The notes under the pieces were generated by a model. It saw only the letters and a list, made by a program, of their open reading frames with translations, was not told the origin of the DNA and ran no database searches. Source: Apostichopus japonicus (lineage: Eukaryota > Echinodermata > Holothuroidea > Aspidochirotida > Stichopodidae). Taken from it: a DNA stretch of 64,000 nt. The stretch lies in contig NC_092567.1 of assembly GCF_037975245.1 (NCBI RefSeq), forward strand, positions 25,643,376 through 25,707,375. The letters are read 5' to 3'. Each line of letters begins with the position of its first letter. Within the stretch, counting starts at the first letter, position 1. The position numbers were made by a program, and so were the translations under genes. Shown one piece after another: positions 41,926 to 55,499 of the stretch.

Positions 41926-43295
41926 TATTTACTCATATCACTAATTCTATCCAAGTTCGTGACTCGGCCCAAGCCACACTTAAATACTCGACTCAATTCC
42001 CAGACTTTACTCAAGTCACTGCTCGAGTCATTTCACTTCTCAATTCTCGTCACTGGCTCAAATCAAGTTTTAGAATTGCTTGACTTGTTACAGATAGAAA
42101 CACTATAAAAACTGATGTCATGAAAGATTTTATTAAATTAAAATGTGTTGATGACGTCTGTTTTTTGTTGTAAATTTGGTCTATTTTTACCATGTTTCCT
42201 TAAGAGTAACTTTGGTTGCTGTACGTTTCTCTGCCTCAGAATACGCCGTTACTCTGTCTTCACACATTATACGTTCTGGAAAGACGGTCATTAAATTTGT
42301 TTCGGTCACTTAACACTCTCTCACATTGAATTAGATTTTTCTTTCTTTTAGTGAAAGGGAAAATGGTTTAAACGGTGACCTATTTGTTTTTCATATGAAG
42401 GTAATCATATGAACATGTTTTATAACATAGCTGTTCATGCGTTATTCCAGAGAGAATTCGATGAAAATTTGGTCACGAAATGATTAAGGTGTTATTAACG
42501 AGTGACCTGTCGAAACGCAAGGTAAAACTCCCATACAGGATGTATTTTGTCATATTATGAAAATGAAACAAAGGAAGAGTAAAAAGAAGAAATGCTTGAA
42601 CAAATTTGATTGAAATCCACAAAGGTAAAAATATAAAACAAAATTTTTGGTTTAGATTAGGTTTTACATAGTTTCTATATATCGTGCACCCTCGATTATG
42701 ATCTGCAGACGAAATCCGTGATCCGGAAATCATTGTTCGTTTTGTATTGTTTTACGTGTTTTTTTTTGTTTTTTGTTTTTGTTTTATATAATTGGCATGA
42801 TTAAGTTGCAAAACGATTAGACTGAAATTTGCAGAATGAAAGATTGACAAATGAGAGAGAAAGGGAGAAAAGATTGGAGAAAAAAATCTGTTCCAAGACG
42901 AGAAGATACGAAATAGATTGCTCAGTTAGCTTGACTAATCTTGATTCGGAGAAGAAAACAGACCAACATCATAATTAAATATGAAAATAACCGGCAGCAA
43001 CAACAAAAATTAAATTAAAATGTTTGAATGAGTTTGTATACGTTTAGAAATAACTGTACCTAAAATGACTCCTCATATTTTTGTACTTTAATCTTGCCGA
43101 CGAATACTGAGTATACTTCCAACACTTTCAGGTAACAGAATAAGATTGTTTGTCTTGACTTTTTATATTATAAATGGTCACGTGATCAAGACCAGTAACC
43201 AAATATATCTAAGGCTTGATCAAATTTGTTCACCTTTGTAGGACTACTATTGATTATTACTACGATATGAAATTTCCACGACCCTTTGTTAAATA

Positions 43296-43631
43296 ATGTC
43301 TTTTGTATTTGCTTTAGAAGTAAATCAAGAATCCACAGTAGTGGTTTCTTGCGTAAGGAGAGAGAGAGAGAGGTGGAGAGAGAAGAAAAGAAAAGCATAT
43401 AGGCAAAATTTTTTGTCTGATTGTATTTGGGTCGATTTACATTTAATAGAAATCAAAGACGAGAGGAGAGAAATAAATTCCGAGGAATATCGACCATTCT
43501 TGAGTGTTCTTCACGATAAACTGAAAGCCTCTTCTGTTGAGTGTCCGAATCGATTGGCTGATTTCACCATGGTGACCAACACCGAGGAAATGGTTAACAA
43601 CATAAATATAGCAAAACCAAAGAAGAACTAG
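43296..43631 (+). CDS. unidentified 111-aa ORF or terminal exon
   Basis: The last 60 residues look coding (EIKDERREINSEEYRPFLSV, then ADFTMVTNTEEMVNNIN, ending KPKKN before TAG) and are preceded by a possible acceptor, TTTACATTTAATAG, near 43450. The first half contains an Arg/Glu stretch made by a GA repeat and may be intronic. No family recognised; could be chance. Confidence 0.3.
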   Translation: MSFVFALEVNQESTVVVSCVRRERERWREKKRKAYRQNFLSDCIWVDLHLIEIKDERREINSEEYRPFLSVLHDKLKASSVECPNRLADFTMVTNTEEMVNNINIAKPKKN

Positions 43632-43732
43632 AAATTGATATCTATGAGACAGAATTAGATTCTCCAAGACGTTACATATTTTTCGTTTCTTTTAAATTTA
43701 TATCTTATTAGGGAGTGCAAGGGTGAAGTGAT

Positions 43733-43736
<4 letters not shown>

Positions 43737-43806
<70 letters not shown>

Positions 43807-43821
43807 ATATGTATATATATA

Positions 43822-43858
<37 letters not shown>

Positions 43859-43877
43859 TTATATTTATATATATTTA

Positions 43878-43918
<41 letters not shown>

Positions 43919-43945
43919 TTATTTATATTTATATATTTCTTTTAT
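43737..43945. repeat. (TA)n complex microsatellite
   Basis: About 209 bp of TA with TATG and TTTA variants. Confidence 0.95.
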
Positions 43946-45060
43946 TTAGACCTAGATCGAGAAACAGCTATAGTATATGGACCTATAATAACATAACAAG
44001 TAAAGTTACTCACGTACAATATAGGGCGGGAGAGTGCGCATGCCCCAAAGTTTGAATGATTGAATAATGAATATCATTGATGGGTGTAAAAGAGATGGAG
44101 AAAAATTGATAACAAAACGTTCCATATTATCGAGAAAGGTCAAATTAGATGACATTTTTTTTTTATGAAAATAGCGATGCATTTGACATAACTATAACGA
44201 AGTTAGATATAATCGCGTCCAAACACTTCAAGCTGATACGGTGAAGACAAAAATTCAGCGGTGGATATTGTCAGATAAACATCACTGATATTAGTTTAAA
44301 ACCATTAGGCTCGTTCTGCCTTATAGAAGTAGATGAAATGTGTAAACCTGACCAAAGCAATTTAAATATAAGCATGTCCAAAACAAGCAGAACCAATAAT
44401 TAAAGGTGTATTAAACTCGACTTAGCATGTTGTAAGATAACTTTAGGTTTGTCATAAAGGAGAATCGTGTAATTGCCATGGTGATTATATATTTGCGACT
44501 ATGACATACAAGAGTCCGCCATTCTGCAGTAGGCTTTCTAAAAGAGCACGAAGTGTTCGGTTATGGTATTTCGACCTCAACCTATCAGAGGTGTTGCACC
44601 ATTATTCATTGAGGTGTTGGCCGGATATATTTAAGACTATATTACATTACAGTAGACCATTTTAGGAAGCAAAACTGGATCACTATTATTCAGCCAGAGC
44701 TCGACCGAACGACATCACAGAAAACCCAGATTCTAGAACCTCACAGATCAGTGCTAGGTTTCATTCCTTCTAAGTTCTAACGCCACCGTCTTCTTATCCA
44801 CTCGACCAAGTAGCACTAGTTTTTTAAAACATATAGGAAAATCCCAACGATATTTAAGACCAGCATGTGTGGGTTTATCCTACTACAAATATTATACGAT
44901 ACAATACAATAGCCTACAATACTACACTGTGCCATCTGATACTATACCATACAGTAAACTACTATGTTATAGTATATTTATAGGCTACTAGACTTATATG
45001 ACACTATGTCTACAATAACTCCATGTAATAATATATGAAAACCATACGACACCGCACGGA

Positions 45061-45114
<54 letters not shown>

Positions 45115-45588
45115 AATATATAGCCTACCAGGCCTATACTATATGAAATGTCTGCACTCAGCTTTGTAAACAAGAACGTCAACAACTTCATATAACTCAC
45201 CCGTGAGCATAAACCAGTTCAACAGTATTTCAGTGATGTTAACCAATACACGTAACTTAAAGCTTTTCCACACTGAGGAACATTCCATAGGTTTGTTTAT
45301 CCTATGTATCTACATGCGTTTTACAAATGTACATTCCTGCACAGTAAACATCTATGAGACCCCAAGATTTACATTATATCACAAACGAACCGTTCTTCAT
45401 TTCATAAATTGCTGTTGCCATGGCAAAGCGACGCGTTGGTGACCCTACTGGTTGTGGGTTACCCCCCTTGGTGGAGCCGACCTAGCTTATGACCTATACT
45501 GTGCTGTTTGGTTTACATATACATCATATGGGACAAACCCTAGCAGACGGCAGCAGGTTCACTGCCGTACGTATTATAGTTAACTTAC
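43946..45588. other. intergenic, no gene seen
   Basis: Unique-looking sequence with a TA microsatellite at 45064-45112. Confidence 0.4.
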
Positions 45589-46148
45589 TGAATGCTACAG
45601 CAGGGACTGAAAAAATATACTATATATTGCATGCTACAGTAGGGACTGAATACTATACTATATACTGCATGCTATAGCAGGGACTTAATACTATACTACA
45701 TAATGCATGCTACAGCAGGGACTTAATATTATACTACATAATGCATGCTACAGCAGGGACTGAAAAAATATACTATATATTGCATGCTACAGCAGGGACT
45801 GAATACTATACTACATACTGAATGCTATAGCAGGGACTTAATATTATACTACATAATGCATGCCACAGCAGGGACTTAATACTATACTACATACTGCATG
45901 CCACAGCAGGGACTTAATACTATACTACATAATGCATGCCACAGTAGGGACTTAATATTATACTACATACTGCATGTTACAGCAGGGACTTAATACTATA
46001 CTACATTATGCATGCTACAGCGGTGACTTAATTCTATACTACATAATGCATGCCACAGCAGGGACTTAATACTATACTACATAATGCATGTTACAGCAGT
46101 GACTTAATACTATACTACATACTGCATGCCACAGCAGGGACTTAATAC
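45589..46148. repeat. 38-bp minisatellite, about 15 copies
   Basis: Units of TGCATGCTACAGCAGGGACT followed by TAATACTATACTACATAA. The flanking unit TGAATGCTACAG at the left edge is the most diverged. Confidence 0.93.
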
Positions 46149-48921
46149 TACTACTTTCTTTATCTTGCATATGCTGCGTTATTCTTCTTTTTTCAGTCAC
46201 TGTGCTCTGGTGGTAAACTGTACCCTTAGCCCTAGCAATTCCCTTCACGGTCCTCGTTTATATCGTCTATACTGTACGCTTCTAATAAAAAATTCCTATA
46301 CTTTTCCCGATAGAATAGAGTATAAATTAAGGCATGTAATTAGTTTATTTTGTCCTTAATTCTTATACATACTAATGTAAACGATTTCTTATGACTTCTA
46401 CTACCTTACTAGGATATACGTCAGTGGAGGCACAACATCTAATATATTAAATATATTTGCAATATCTTAATTATCTGTTACATTATAGTTCTAAAACGGT
46501 CCTTTATTACTTATAGCCTACTTATAGACAAAATGTCCCTTAAAATTTACCTACGACTGCAGTAAAACATACCTTATCGCGAAACTAGGAACCTCTGAGG
46601 TGCAATAAATATTAAAATATATACTAAATAATACTATCATAATGAAATCAAAATAGCAAAATTCTTTCATATAATACAATTAATTCACAAAGCTTTCTTT
46701 TAGCAAAAAGAGAAAAAAAAGACGAACGATTTTCATTAAAAAATATATATAAAAAAAAACCTTTCAACTAAGAGCACATCCAGACAGTTAATCATTATTT
46801 CCAATGTATCACATTTCGAGGATAACTTTTCTTACTTATGTCATGGTCACAGGCCTTCGTCACACCACCACCCGTACCACCCCCCCCCCCCAACCGACCC
46901 ATTCGTTATACCAAAGGTTGTTAAAATATTTACATTTGCAAACATGAGTCACATTCAATCAACCTCACCAAGGGTTTGGAAATAAAATCATTAAATTAAG
47001 TGGAATTTTCATATTTGTGATGTGCTATGTTTGCGTCATATCGATAATGTGCATTATAACTGTCACCGAAATATCCCTTTTAAATAAATTTGTACTTTTA
47101 ATGATGACGTCATAATTATTTGTTGTAGTACAAGTTGCTAGCAATGACCTTGTTTTTAAGTATGCTGGGGTACCTTTTGTTAGTTACAACAGTATTAGCA
47201 ATTTATCGATTCTAGACACGGTCGCCGACTAATGCACAATCGATGCTAAAACACAACTTAATGAGAGATAAGTAAACTTTCCTGATATCTCTCGGCAAAC
47301 AAACCCTCCGGTCGGAATAATCACATCGAATCAGTCACAGAGAGGAATTCAAACCAAACACTCGAGTGAACGCATCGAGTCTTTGTTTACTAAAGCTAGG
47401 ATTACTTGTTACAATGTTGTTATGTTATCCAGGGCGCAGTATGCTATTGTACTTTGTGAGGCATGGTGGGGGTGGGGGGGACGAAGATGTTACGTCGGGA
47501 GGGGTCCTAATGAAATCGACCCGTCATCGTCGAGAAATTTAGTTCAGATTAAAGAATGTTCAACTGTTTAGTTTGTTGTATACCGCACATATACGGTATA
47601 TGTTGTATATTTATGTATTGTACAATATGATTCGTTTTATTTTATTAATATTCGGTCTGTCTTTGGGGAGGGCGAGGGTCTGATTCCCCCTTTAACTTTA
47701 CTCGAGATCAAAATTGTCCAGAATGTGCGTGGTTAAGGTCTTACTGGTCTGATCTAAGAAGAGACTATTCTTAACGCCACCGGTTATCTTCCCCACCGCA
47801 GTATTACTTATCTGAGTCACTGCAGTATATAATTAATCCATGGTCATTCTGAGGGTGTGCCTGGGTGGACCTAGTTATCCAATTAGCCAGTGTTGAGTGT
47901 CAGGGAAAGTGAGGTAAAGAATATTGCATTTTCATTTTTGATAATACATATCCCGGTATTGAGGAAGTATTAGGTGAAGGAGGCCAGCTGATATAATCAA
48001 TAGACAAACTCTCCTATGTTACTTATTTTTTCGTTATGTTTTTATCATTTCCTGTTTTCTCAAAGTAGAATACTAATCTATAAGTTTTATCTTAATGTTC
48101 CTCATTTATCATTACATCATCGCTGGTTCCATTCTGATTATATGAGTTAATACTTATTTTGGTTATTTTTTTTCTCTCTTTCATGTTTCTCATGGTTATC
48201 TAGTTTCTTACCTTATTTTACTAAGCTAAAAATATATTCCACGTACTGCATATTAAGAGTGACATCCAAATCAAAGCGATATTATCTTTCTTTTGATTTC
48301 CTCTTATTTTTTTCAGCCACTCTTCGGTAGGGAGTGAAATGGTACTCCTCTTAAGGTTAAACATCCTTCTGGCAACTGGTGAAGGCCTTTTGATTTGAAG
48401 TGCATTAATAATAACAAACATAACAACACTTGTTTTTTATATATATATATTTATACATATTTTGTGTCCACGAAATACGTTCTACCTGTTCAGGTGCGGT
48501 TAATTGCGAGATAACTCAGAATACTCGCCGTCAATTTTAAACTGGTTTTAGTCAAATATATCACACTCTCGTTTGTTGTCAATTAAGCTCTTGACCTTGT
48601 GAATGGTTGCAATGTATTTAACTCGATGACATCTTTACGTATAAACAAAACACAATTAAAGGAATATTCCTGTGCATGGCTAAAGTCGATTCATTAACAA
48701 ACTTTTATCCTAATAGCTTTTGGTAATGGTTCCCCCTAAAATTTTGCTTTTGTGATTACATCTGGCAACAACATGAGTGGAAGACGTCATTGTGGTAATA
48801 AGGCTGAATTAGCTTTTTGCTTTTCTTTAAAATATTTCATACTATTAACCACAAATGAAAGTAAATACTTCTCATCCCCACCCACCCCCCCCCCCCCCAA
48901 AAATGTATTTTTCAATAGTAC
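46149..48921. other. intergenic, no gene seen
   Basis: AT-rich, with poly(C) runs at about 46880 and 48884. Short ORFs lack splice or family support. Confidence 0.4.
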
Positions 48922-49209
48922 ATGGAAACATTAGCCAAAAATATGATTATGTTTCACGAATGTGTAGATTGGCAACAAGACAAGAACCGAGCCCATTTGG
49001 TTGTCAAATATTCACCATTAATAAATAGTATCGAATCGTCAGCTGTGTCAACTACTTTACCGGAAAAGAAGAAAAAGCTTCTACATGGTTGCATGGCTAC
49101 AGTTTCTTTGCTTATCGGATTAACCCCAGCTGTGCTTAAATGGTCAGAGATTGATAATTCATATAATCCGCAGAAGACTTTTATTATTATGATGAAACGG
49201 TCATATTAG
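48922..49209 (+). CDS. unidentified 95-aa ORF
   Basis: METLAKNMIMFHECVDWQQD, a Lys-rich middle (LPEKKKKLLHGCM) and a hydrophobic stretch TVSLLIGLTPAVLKW, ending MMKRSY before TAG. AATAAA occurs at 49280 and again shortly after. The first in-frame ATG follows a poly(C) run. No family is recognised, and a spurious ORF cannot be ruled out. Confidence 0.3.
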   Translation: METLAKNMIMFHECVDWQQDKNRAHLVVKYSPLINSIESSAVSTTLPEKKKKLLHGCMATVSLLIGLTPAVLKWSEIDNSYNPQKTFIIMMKRSY

Positions 49210-52083
49210 ATAAACACGAGGAGATGGAAAAACTGCAGAGGGGTATAATAATGAGTGTTAATTAGTTAGTTAATTATTTAATAAATGAATAAAATATATT
49301 CCATCCAGTTTTAGGTTGTGATTTGTTATAGCGGTAATTACATAACAGGTCTATCAGTCAGATTGTTGGATATATGTTATAGTTATATGTTGTAGATAAG
49401 ATACGGTTTGATGAGAATGACGCGAACGTATAATCCACTTAAACTAAACGAAAAAAAAACAAACAATATATCTTTTGTGTGGTCATTCCTAACATACCAA
49501 TTGAACATCATAATGTGATTGAATTATCTCATGACTGAATTGTACCTGATTTGTGAAATATTTATGGAAATGACAGACAGTAAGCCTCTGCCAACAGGGG
49601 AATGAAATCAAATATACGGACACTTCCTGTAAGATTAGACACTGAAGCATGATGTCTTTATTGTCAATCTCTATAATGGCATTTCATAAAATTAACAGTT
49701 GACAATAAAATCGTGAAAGTGATTTATCATAGAATATATATTATAAAACATCTATATTACTTTTGACTTTTCAGTTATACCCTGTGCTTAACACTTTTTA
49801 ACATTCATATGTATATACAGAACTTAATAAATACATATAATGTAAGTAAATGACGTTGAATACGCATAAAGCAAGCCTTAATTATAATTCGACGATAGGT
49901 TGTTAATAGGATAACATCAAAAGCGGCTTTAACGTGTGGTAAAAAATTCTAGAGCACAAATTTTAGTTGCATAAATTTACATTAAATGTAAGCATATAAA
50001 AATTAGACAAAGGGTAAGACTATAACATAATAAATCAGTTTTTCTTTGTAACCACTCTCAAGTAGATATTTCAGTATTAAATTATTATTATACTCTCTGT
50101 CCATTAAGCTATCGGATAAAATAAAAAAGAAAGGCAACCATTAATATATTAATAAATAAATTAAAAAGTCGGAAAGATGCCGAGACTGGTAAAGAAGCAA
50201 AGACCAACTTTACACGCATTGGTATAACCACTGCGGAATGAGCCTGAGCAGGTGACATGACCCCCACCCCCACCTCTCCCCATTAGGAAGAAATCTTTTC
50301 CGTAAAACCCACAAATCAGATGAGGAAATACCATATAGGCGTATAGTAACAATTACAGAGAGGGGGAGCTTTCCCTAATTTCGAAAAGTATCTTTCCCTC
50401 CAACAATTTTTGAATTATGGGTGAACTTCCAATCGGTCTCTGGATCATTCAGTTGTAATATTTGAATTAAGAAACAGGGATCAAGGAATCAAATGATCAA
50501 GGTTTATATACCACATAAGTCTGGGAGTATTCTTTGAGTATATACATTAATAATTGGACAACGCACTATAGTTGAAACAGACTAGCAAAACACCGTGTTA
50601 CGAGACTGTAGCTGAAATTGCCTGTTGGGCACTTACAAACCTAAAAACTCTTGTGGAAATGCGCAGCACACTCCAATGTTTTGCTTTGTTTTAAAGGGAG
50701 CAGGAAGAACGTATATTCTATAAACAAAAACACATTTTTCTGACACTTGCTTCTTTTTTGGGGGGTGGGGGGGGGGCTAGACAACTATTTGTGCACCCCT
50801 TCATTACGCCACAGCCCGTTTCCATTGTTTTAATTTAAGCTTCCTACCAAAAACATACTATGAAACATGTTACATTGTAAAGTCAAAAATTCATGTTTTT
50901 TGATGAATAATTCAGATTTTCGACCACGTTCAGGATTAGATGGGTCTTTATCTGAAATCTTTCTGAAAATTCTTCGGTGAACTATAACAACAATATAATT
51001 TACAATATTGAATTTAATAAAATCATATATATTCCATAATTACATATTTTAAATAATTTACCCTGATTGATTATTTCGCACAATTAATTTGAGCAACTAT
51101 TTTCCGTGTTGATAAAAAATATATATAAAAGTTAGTTTACCCTGATCAGCTTATTGTCTGGTCCGGCGAAAAAAAAGTGACAATTTTAATGGAAAACAAA
51201 GCAATTTAATGAAATAAAATGAATATTAACATGATAGATAATTATGCATGTAAAAACAAACAGCTATTTCAATTTAGATTGACATCCAAATAACGGTGTG
51301 ATGTGCCGAGGACGACGCCGTATTGATATTAATCACATACATATATTACAGCTGTATTTCTCCTACTACGCCTTTTTCTACTTCGACTACTACGCGAAGA
51401 GTACCACATCCTTCCCGTCCCACACCCCCCCCCCCCCACACACACACACTTTAGTAAATCTTCATCAATTCTGGGCACATTTATATGTAAATATAAAAAA
51501 AATCTGATGAATAGAAGCCGTGACTATTTCATGTCACGGTCACCCAAATAGGTAGTCCTGACGCCTCCTTCTTCTCCAGGGCTTGATGTTATCAGTTTCC
51601 CCGAAACGATTGCGGGGGTTTGAGTGAGGGTCATGGGGGGGGGGGGTTAGTCGGAGCAGTTGCGCTGCATCTGCAGTACGCTGGTAGTCATCTCAAGCAC
51701 TCAAATTCATATCAGAGAGAGATGTTACCGTTACGTCCTTCTATGGAATAAATTAGTTATCCTTTTTTACTTATTTAGCAAATTGTAGGAGGGTTAAATG
51801 CACTGCTCCAATTCTTACCCAAAGCATATTCGTTGCTGCTTTAGTCATTTCGAAAATTAAAGAGATATTAAATTATATTAAAATATTATTAAGTTTTTTT
51901 CCCCTCATAGGAAAAATCTCTGCAGTTGAAATGTAGACACAAATGCTAATTATTAAAGTAGATCCTACCAAAAAAAAAACATAATAATATTGACGAGACA
52001 ACCGTCGCGTGATTGGAAATTGGGACACAAATCCTGAATCCAGCCTTAAAATTACCAATGTATTGTTAAATTACTCTTTTTTT
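49210..52083. other. intergenic, no gene seen
   Basis: AT-rich with G/C homopolymers near 50770, 51427 and 51637; no supported exon. Confidence 0.45.
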
Positions 52084-53265
52084 TTACCCTGGAATCATTA
52101 AGGTTTGTGAATTACTTGCCACGGTCTGTGAATCAACATCGACCCGGTTCTTTTTACATTTTGACAAGACACGTGAGAACGAATGCTGGAAATCTTTATA
52201 AAATCCGGCATAAATGAGGGGATTAGCAATCATATTGGCTAAGACTACTAGCGACAAGATTCGGTATACTGCTCCAGAAAAGTCAATGTCGATTACCCCC
52301 AAATTATAGAGAAGAAATTCAACTTCCGTCGGTGTCCATGACAACACATAAACGATGAAAACAGTCATAAGAGTCTTAACGACGTTTTGCTTGGCTTTAG
52401 AATAAATATTGGCTTCTTTTTTGGCTGGTTTCAGAGTACCATTTGTCCTTGGATTTTCTTGAGTTGGCATGTTTGATATCGTTGAGATCGCCGGATATGA
52501 CGTAGGATCGGCAGTTAAGTTACTGTTCCGTGTATCAGCCTGCATTCGGCTAGCTTGGTTCTCCCTCTTATCACTCATTCCCTTTAATTTATAAATAATA
52601 GTTCCATAAGATATCAACATCACCATCAGAGGCAAGAAATATTCAAACAAGAAAGTTAATACTCCAAAAAATGGTTGGAGCCATCTTTGCGGCCAGACAG
52701 GGAAACAATCCGTTCCAAAGAGTTCATACACGGGTGGCCAGTAGCTCTGAAATGTAAAAGCCCATAGCCAAGGAACGACCATGGTCGCCAAGACCTTTCT
52801 GCGCGACATATGATTCCGATGCAAGACGGGAAATACAATCGCGAGAAATCTTTCCAACGAAACGAGAACTAGGTTATATGTTGAGACCATAAACAGGCTC
52901 CATAAGAAATACTCGGAGAACCAGATTTTACATATGAGAATTTGACGTCTTCCTCCAGCTGCTAAAGTCGCGCTGTCATTGAAGTACCGTAGTAATAAAA
53001 ATACCATCGACGCGAGGCAGTCGATACTCGATTGATGAAGAATATACATTTGAGTCCAATTTTTAAAGGTTTTCTTGCCTCTCGCAAGGAAAACGATGAC
53101 AACAACAGAGTTACCGAGGAAACCACACGTTCCTATAACAATGTTGATTGTGATCAACCATGCAGGGTCCTCAAATGAGTGGTCATCGGTCACGTGCGTT
53201 TCCGTCTGCGCTTCCGTCTGCGCTTGAACAGTACTGTTTACCGTGGTAATAATATCTGTTGCCAT
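52084..53265 (-). CDS. rhodopsin-class (class A) G-protein-coupled receptor, intronless coding region
   Basis: 393 aa with seven hydrophobic helices. Class A landmarks: GN in TM1 (N52), Asp in TM2 (D82, SSIDCLAS), the disulfide pair C112/C187, ERF in place of DRY (E138-R139), Pro in TM5 (P212), SWTP in TM6 (P312) and NPLIY in TM7 (N348-Y352). The N-terminus is Thr/Gln-rich with an N-glycosylation site (NST, N10) and no signal peptide; the third loop is long and polar (about 228-292); C370 could be palmitoylated. The layout fits peptide-type receptors, but I cannot name a ligand. The start ATG has a good context (AAAATGG). A TTGTTTCAG acceptor about 45 bp upstream (exon edge near 53309) suggests a spliced 5' UTR. 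Confidence 0.93.
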   Translation of the reverse strand: MATDIITTVNSTVQAQTEAQTETHVTDDHSFEDPAWLITINIVIGTCGFLGNSVVVIVFLARGKKTFKNWTQMYILHQSSIDCLASMVFLLLRYFNDSATLAAGGRRQILICKIWFSEYFLWSLFMVSTYNLVLVSLERFLAIVFPVLHRNHMSRRKVLATMVVPWLWAFTFQSYWPPVYELFGTDCFPVWPQRWLQPFFGVLTFLFEYFLPLMVMLISYGTIIYKLKGMSDKRENQASRMQADTRNSNLTADPTSYPAISTISNMPTQENPRTNGTLKPAKKEANIYSKAKQNVVKTLMTVFIVYVLSWTPTEVEFLLYNLGVIDIDFSGAVYRILSLVVLANMIANPLIYAGFYKDFQHSFSRVLSKCKKNRVDVDSQTVASNSQTLMIPG

Positions 53266-53438
53266 TTTGGTGGACTTTTATTCAGCTCAATGGTTTGTTA
53301 AATGCAGGACTGAAACAAGACAAAAAATTAAGAATAATTAACAAATGATATCTCTACAAAGGATCATGCTAAGTTAATAGTTAATATAGGTCTATCTAGA
53401 TCAAATTTATTCGACATGCTCACAATGGATGCGGTCTA

Positions 53439-53440
<2 letters not shown>

Positions 53441-53510
<70 letters not shown>
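53441..53510. repeat. (TA)n microsatellite
   Basis: About 70 bp of pure TA, 175 bp upstream of the GPCR start codon. Confidence 0.95.
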
Positions 53511-53511
<1 letters not shown>

Positions 53512-55499
53512 CCTAGCACAATCAAATATAAATCCAACACTTGAGTCCAATTCAGTGTAAGCTTCTCATCGGAATAAATCATGATTAATCGTCTTTTCGG
53601 TATAACTGATTTGTAAAATTGCTATTTGTTGTTTCCTGTTATCTGCAAAAGCTTCTTTTTCTTTAAACGTAAGCTACCGAATATGTATATTTTTTTCTCT
53701 TTGAAATTTCTGATTAAACCCGTCCTTTGAAATTTAAATATGTTTATCTTTCTTTCATAATATGAAATAATCTTCATGTATGTGGAAATACATCTTAACT
53801 AACATATTAAACCAAAATACAAAAAATTGATCAAATTCTCTCGTTACCTTGTCTATGTGTCCAGACGATAAGGTTTCCTCTTCCTTTGTATTAAACTTTA
53901 CAAACAAGTGGTAAAAAATAAAACACACGATCACCAGGTATCGATATATCCAAAACAAATTTATATGTTTATATAAGTCGCTTCATCCGTGAGTAACTAT
54001 AAACACGTTTCAATATCGTGTATTGTCTAATTGCATCTGCTGCAGAACGATATAGTAAGAAGTGAATGCGTCAATTGTAGATTCAGCTGTTAGGGAACCT
54101 CTTTAGTTTTGTTTTAAGCAAATCATTAGAAAGATACAGATACATCATCCTCTCCAGTGCATTGTTCTCTTCAATAATCAAATCAATTTTATTTGAGCGA
54201 TCACTGATGATGCATGAGAGAAAACAACTTCTTCACATTATATGCGTTGCTAGAAAGAGGCATTAATGATAGATTTTTGACATATATTCGAAGTGTTCTT
54301 AAAAACATTTGCAAAGTTGTGTAAAATGCATTGACGAAGCGATTTTCAATGAAAAGCGTGAAGCGACGTTGGAAAGAAATGTTTAATCTTTCAATTAATT
54401 TGAGAGTTATTGTGGGCGAATATTTGTTGGTTCCATACTAATAAAATAAGTATATTCCATTTTTGAACTCCACGAATATCTCCCTATAACCCAGATCTCT
54501 CTCTCTCTCTCTCTATTTATCTTTCTGTTATTTCATAGATCTACTATCGATCTACGGAAGTTAAAATAAATATTGACCTCGTTCTTATTAGTTTCACATA
54601 AACGAAAAATGAAAAGCAACAGAGACGTCAGTTCAAAATTACACATCCAAAAATGAAGTATTCATCCAATGTAAGAAACACTCTTGATCGTATGAAACAT
54701 TGACACCTTAAAAAGAATGGAAACTTCTTCTTCTCATGACCAAAACTAAGAGAGAAAATGGTCATGATGTTTTTCTCAATGTAGAAAATGCTCCGCAGAA
54801 ACTTAGCACCTCCAAGTAAAGATTGAGAAGGTGAATGAATACCGTTGTGCGATGACAGGTGCGATGCGACGCCAACTGAAGGATGTGATTCATATTTAGC
54901 AATGATTGAATGAACTGCGCAGAATCGAACTTTACGACATAGTTTAGAATTAAGGTTTCTAGAACCATAACAATCGATCGCGATAGAACAAACAGGTAAA
55001 TCGTGTTGATTTCAGTAATTATCATCAATTTAATTTCAGGATTCATATCAGAGAAAGAAATCACGATGCAATCTATCAAAGTATTATTAGATTGGTTATC
55101 GATGGAAACTCAAGATGGTAGATGCGAAGGGTTATTACAACTTTAAGTGGTTTAAAACATCTTAACGTAACCGCATTTTTAGAAAGAGCGAGGGAGGGAG
55201 ATAGATTATTTCAAAACAAAAGGAAAGATTATTCAAAATAAAAAAAATGGGAGAGGATTGACAAGTAGTATATGTTAAGGAATAGATTGACACAAGTTAT
55301 TATTGGTGGAGCAAGTTAGAGGGGTCAAGTTCAGTGAAAGAAGATAATTTATGTGAAGATTAGAGTATTGCAGTAGGGAATCAGGTATATAAAGTGAAAA
55401 TCTACCGCAGTTTTGTTTAATTTGGGAGAATCGTTTATCTTTTCGGTTGTTGTTTAATTGAAGATTTTTTTTTCGTTTCGTCAATTGCTACTATGGAAG
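53511..55499. other. intergenic, no gene seen
   Basis: Includes a (CT)n run at 54497-54514. A 105-codon minus ORF (54762-55079) has no domain or splice support. Confidence 0.4.

Noticed and set aside
54762-55079. 105-codon minus ORF
   Set aside because: No domain, splice site or coding-like bias beyond chance in AT-rich DNA.
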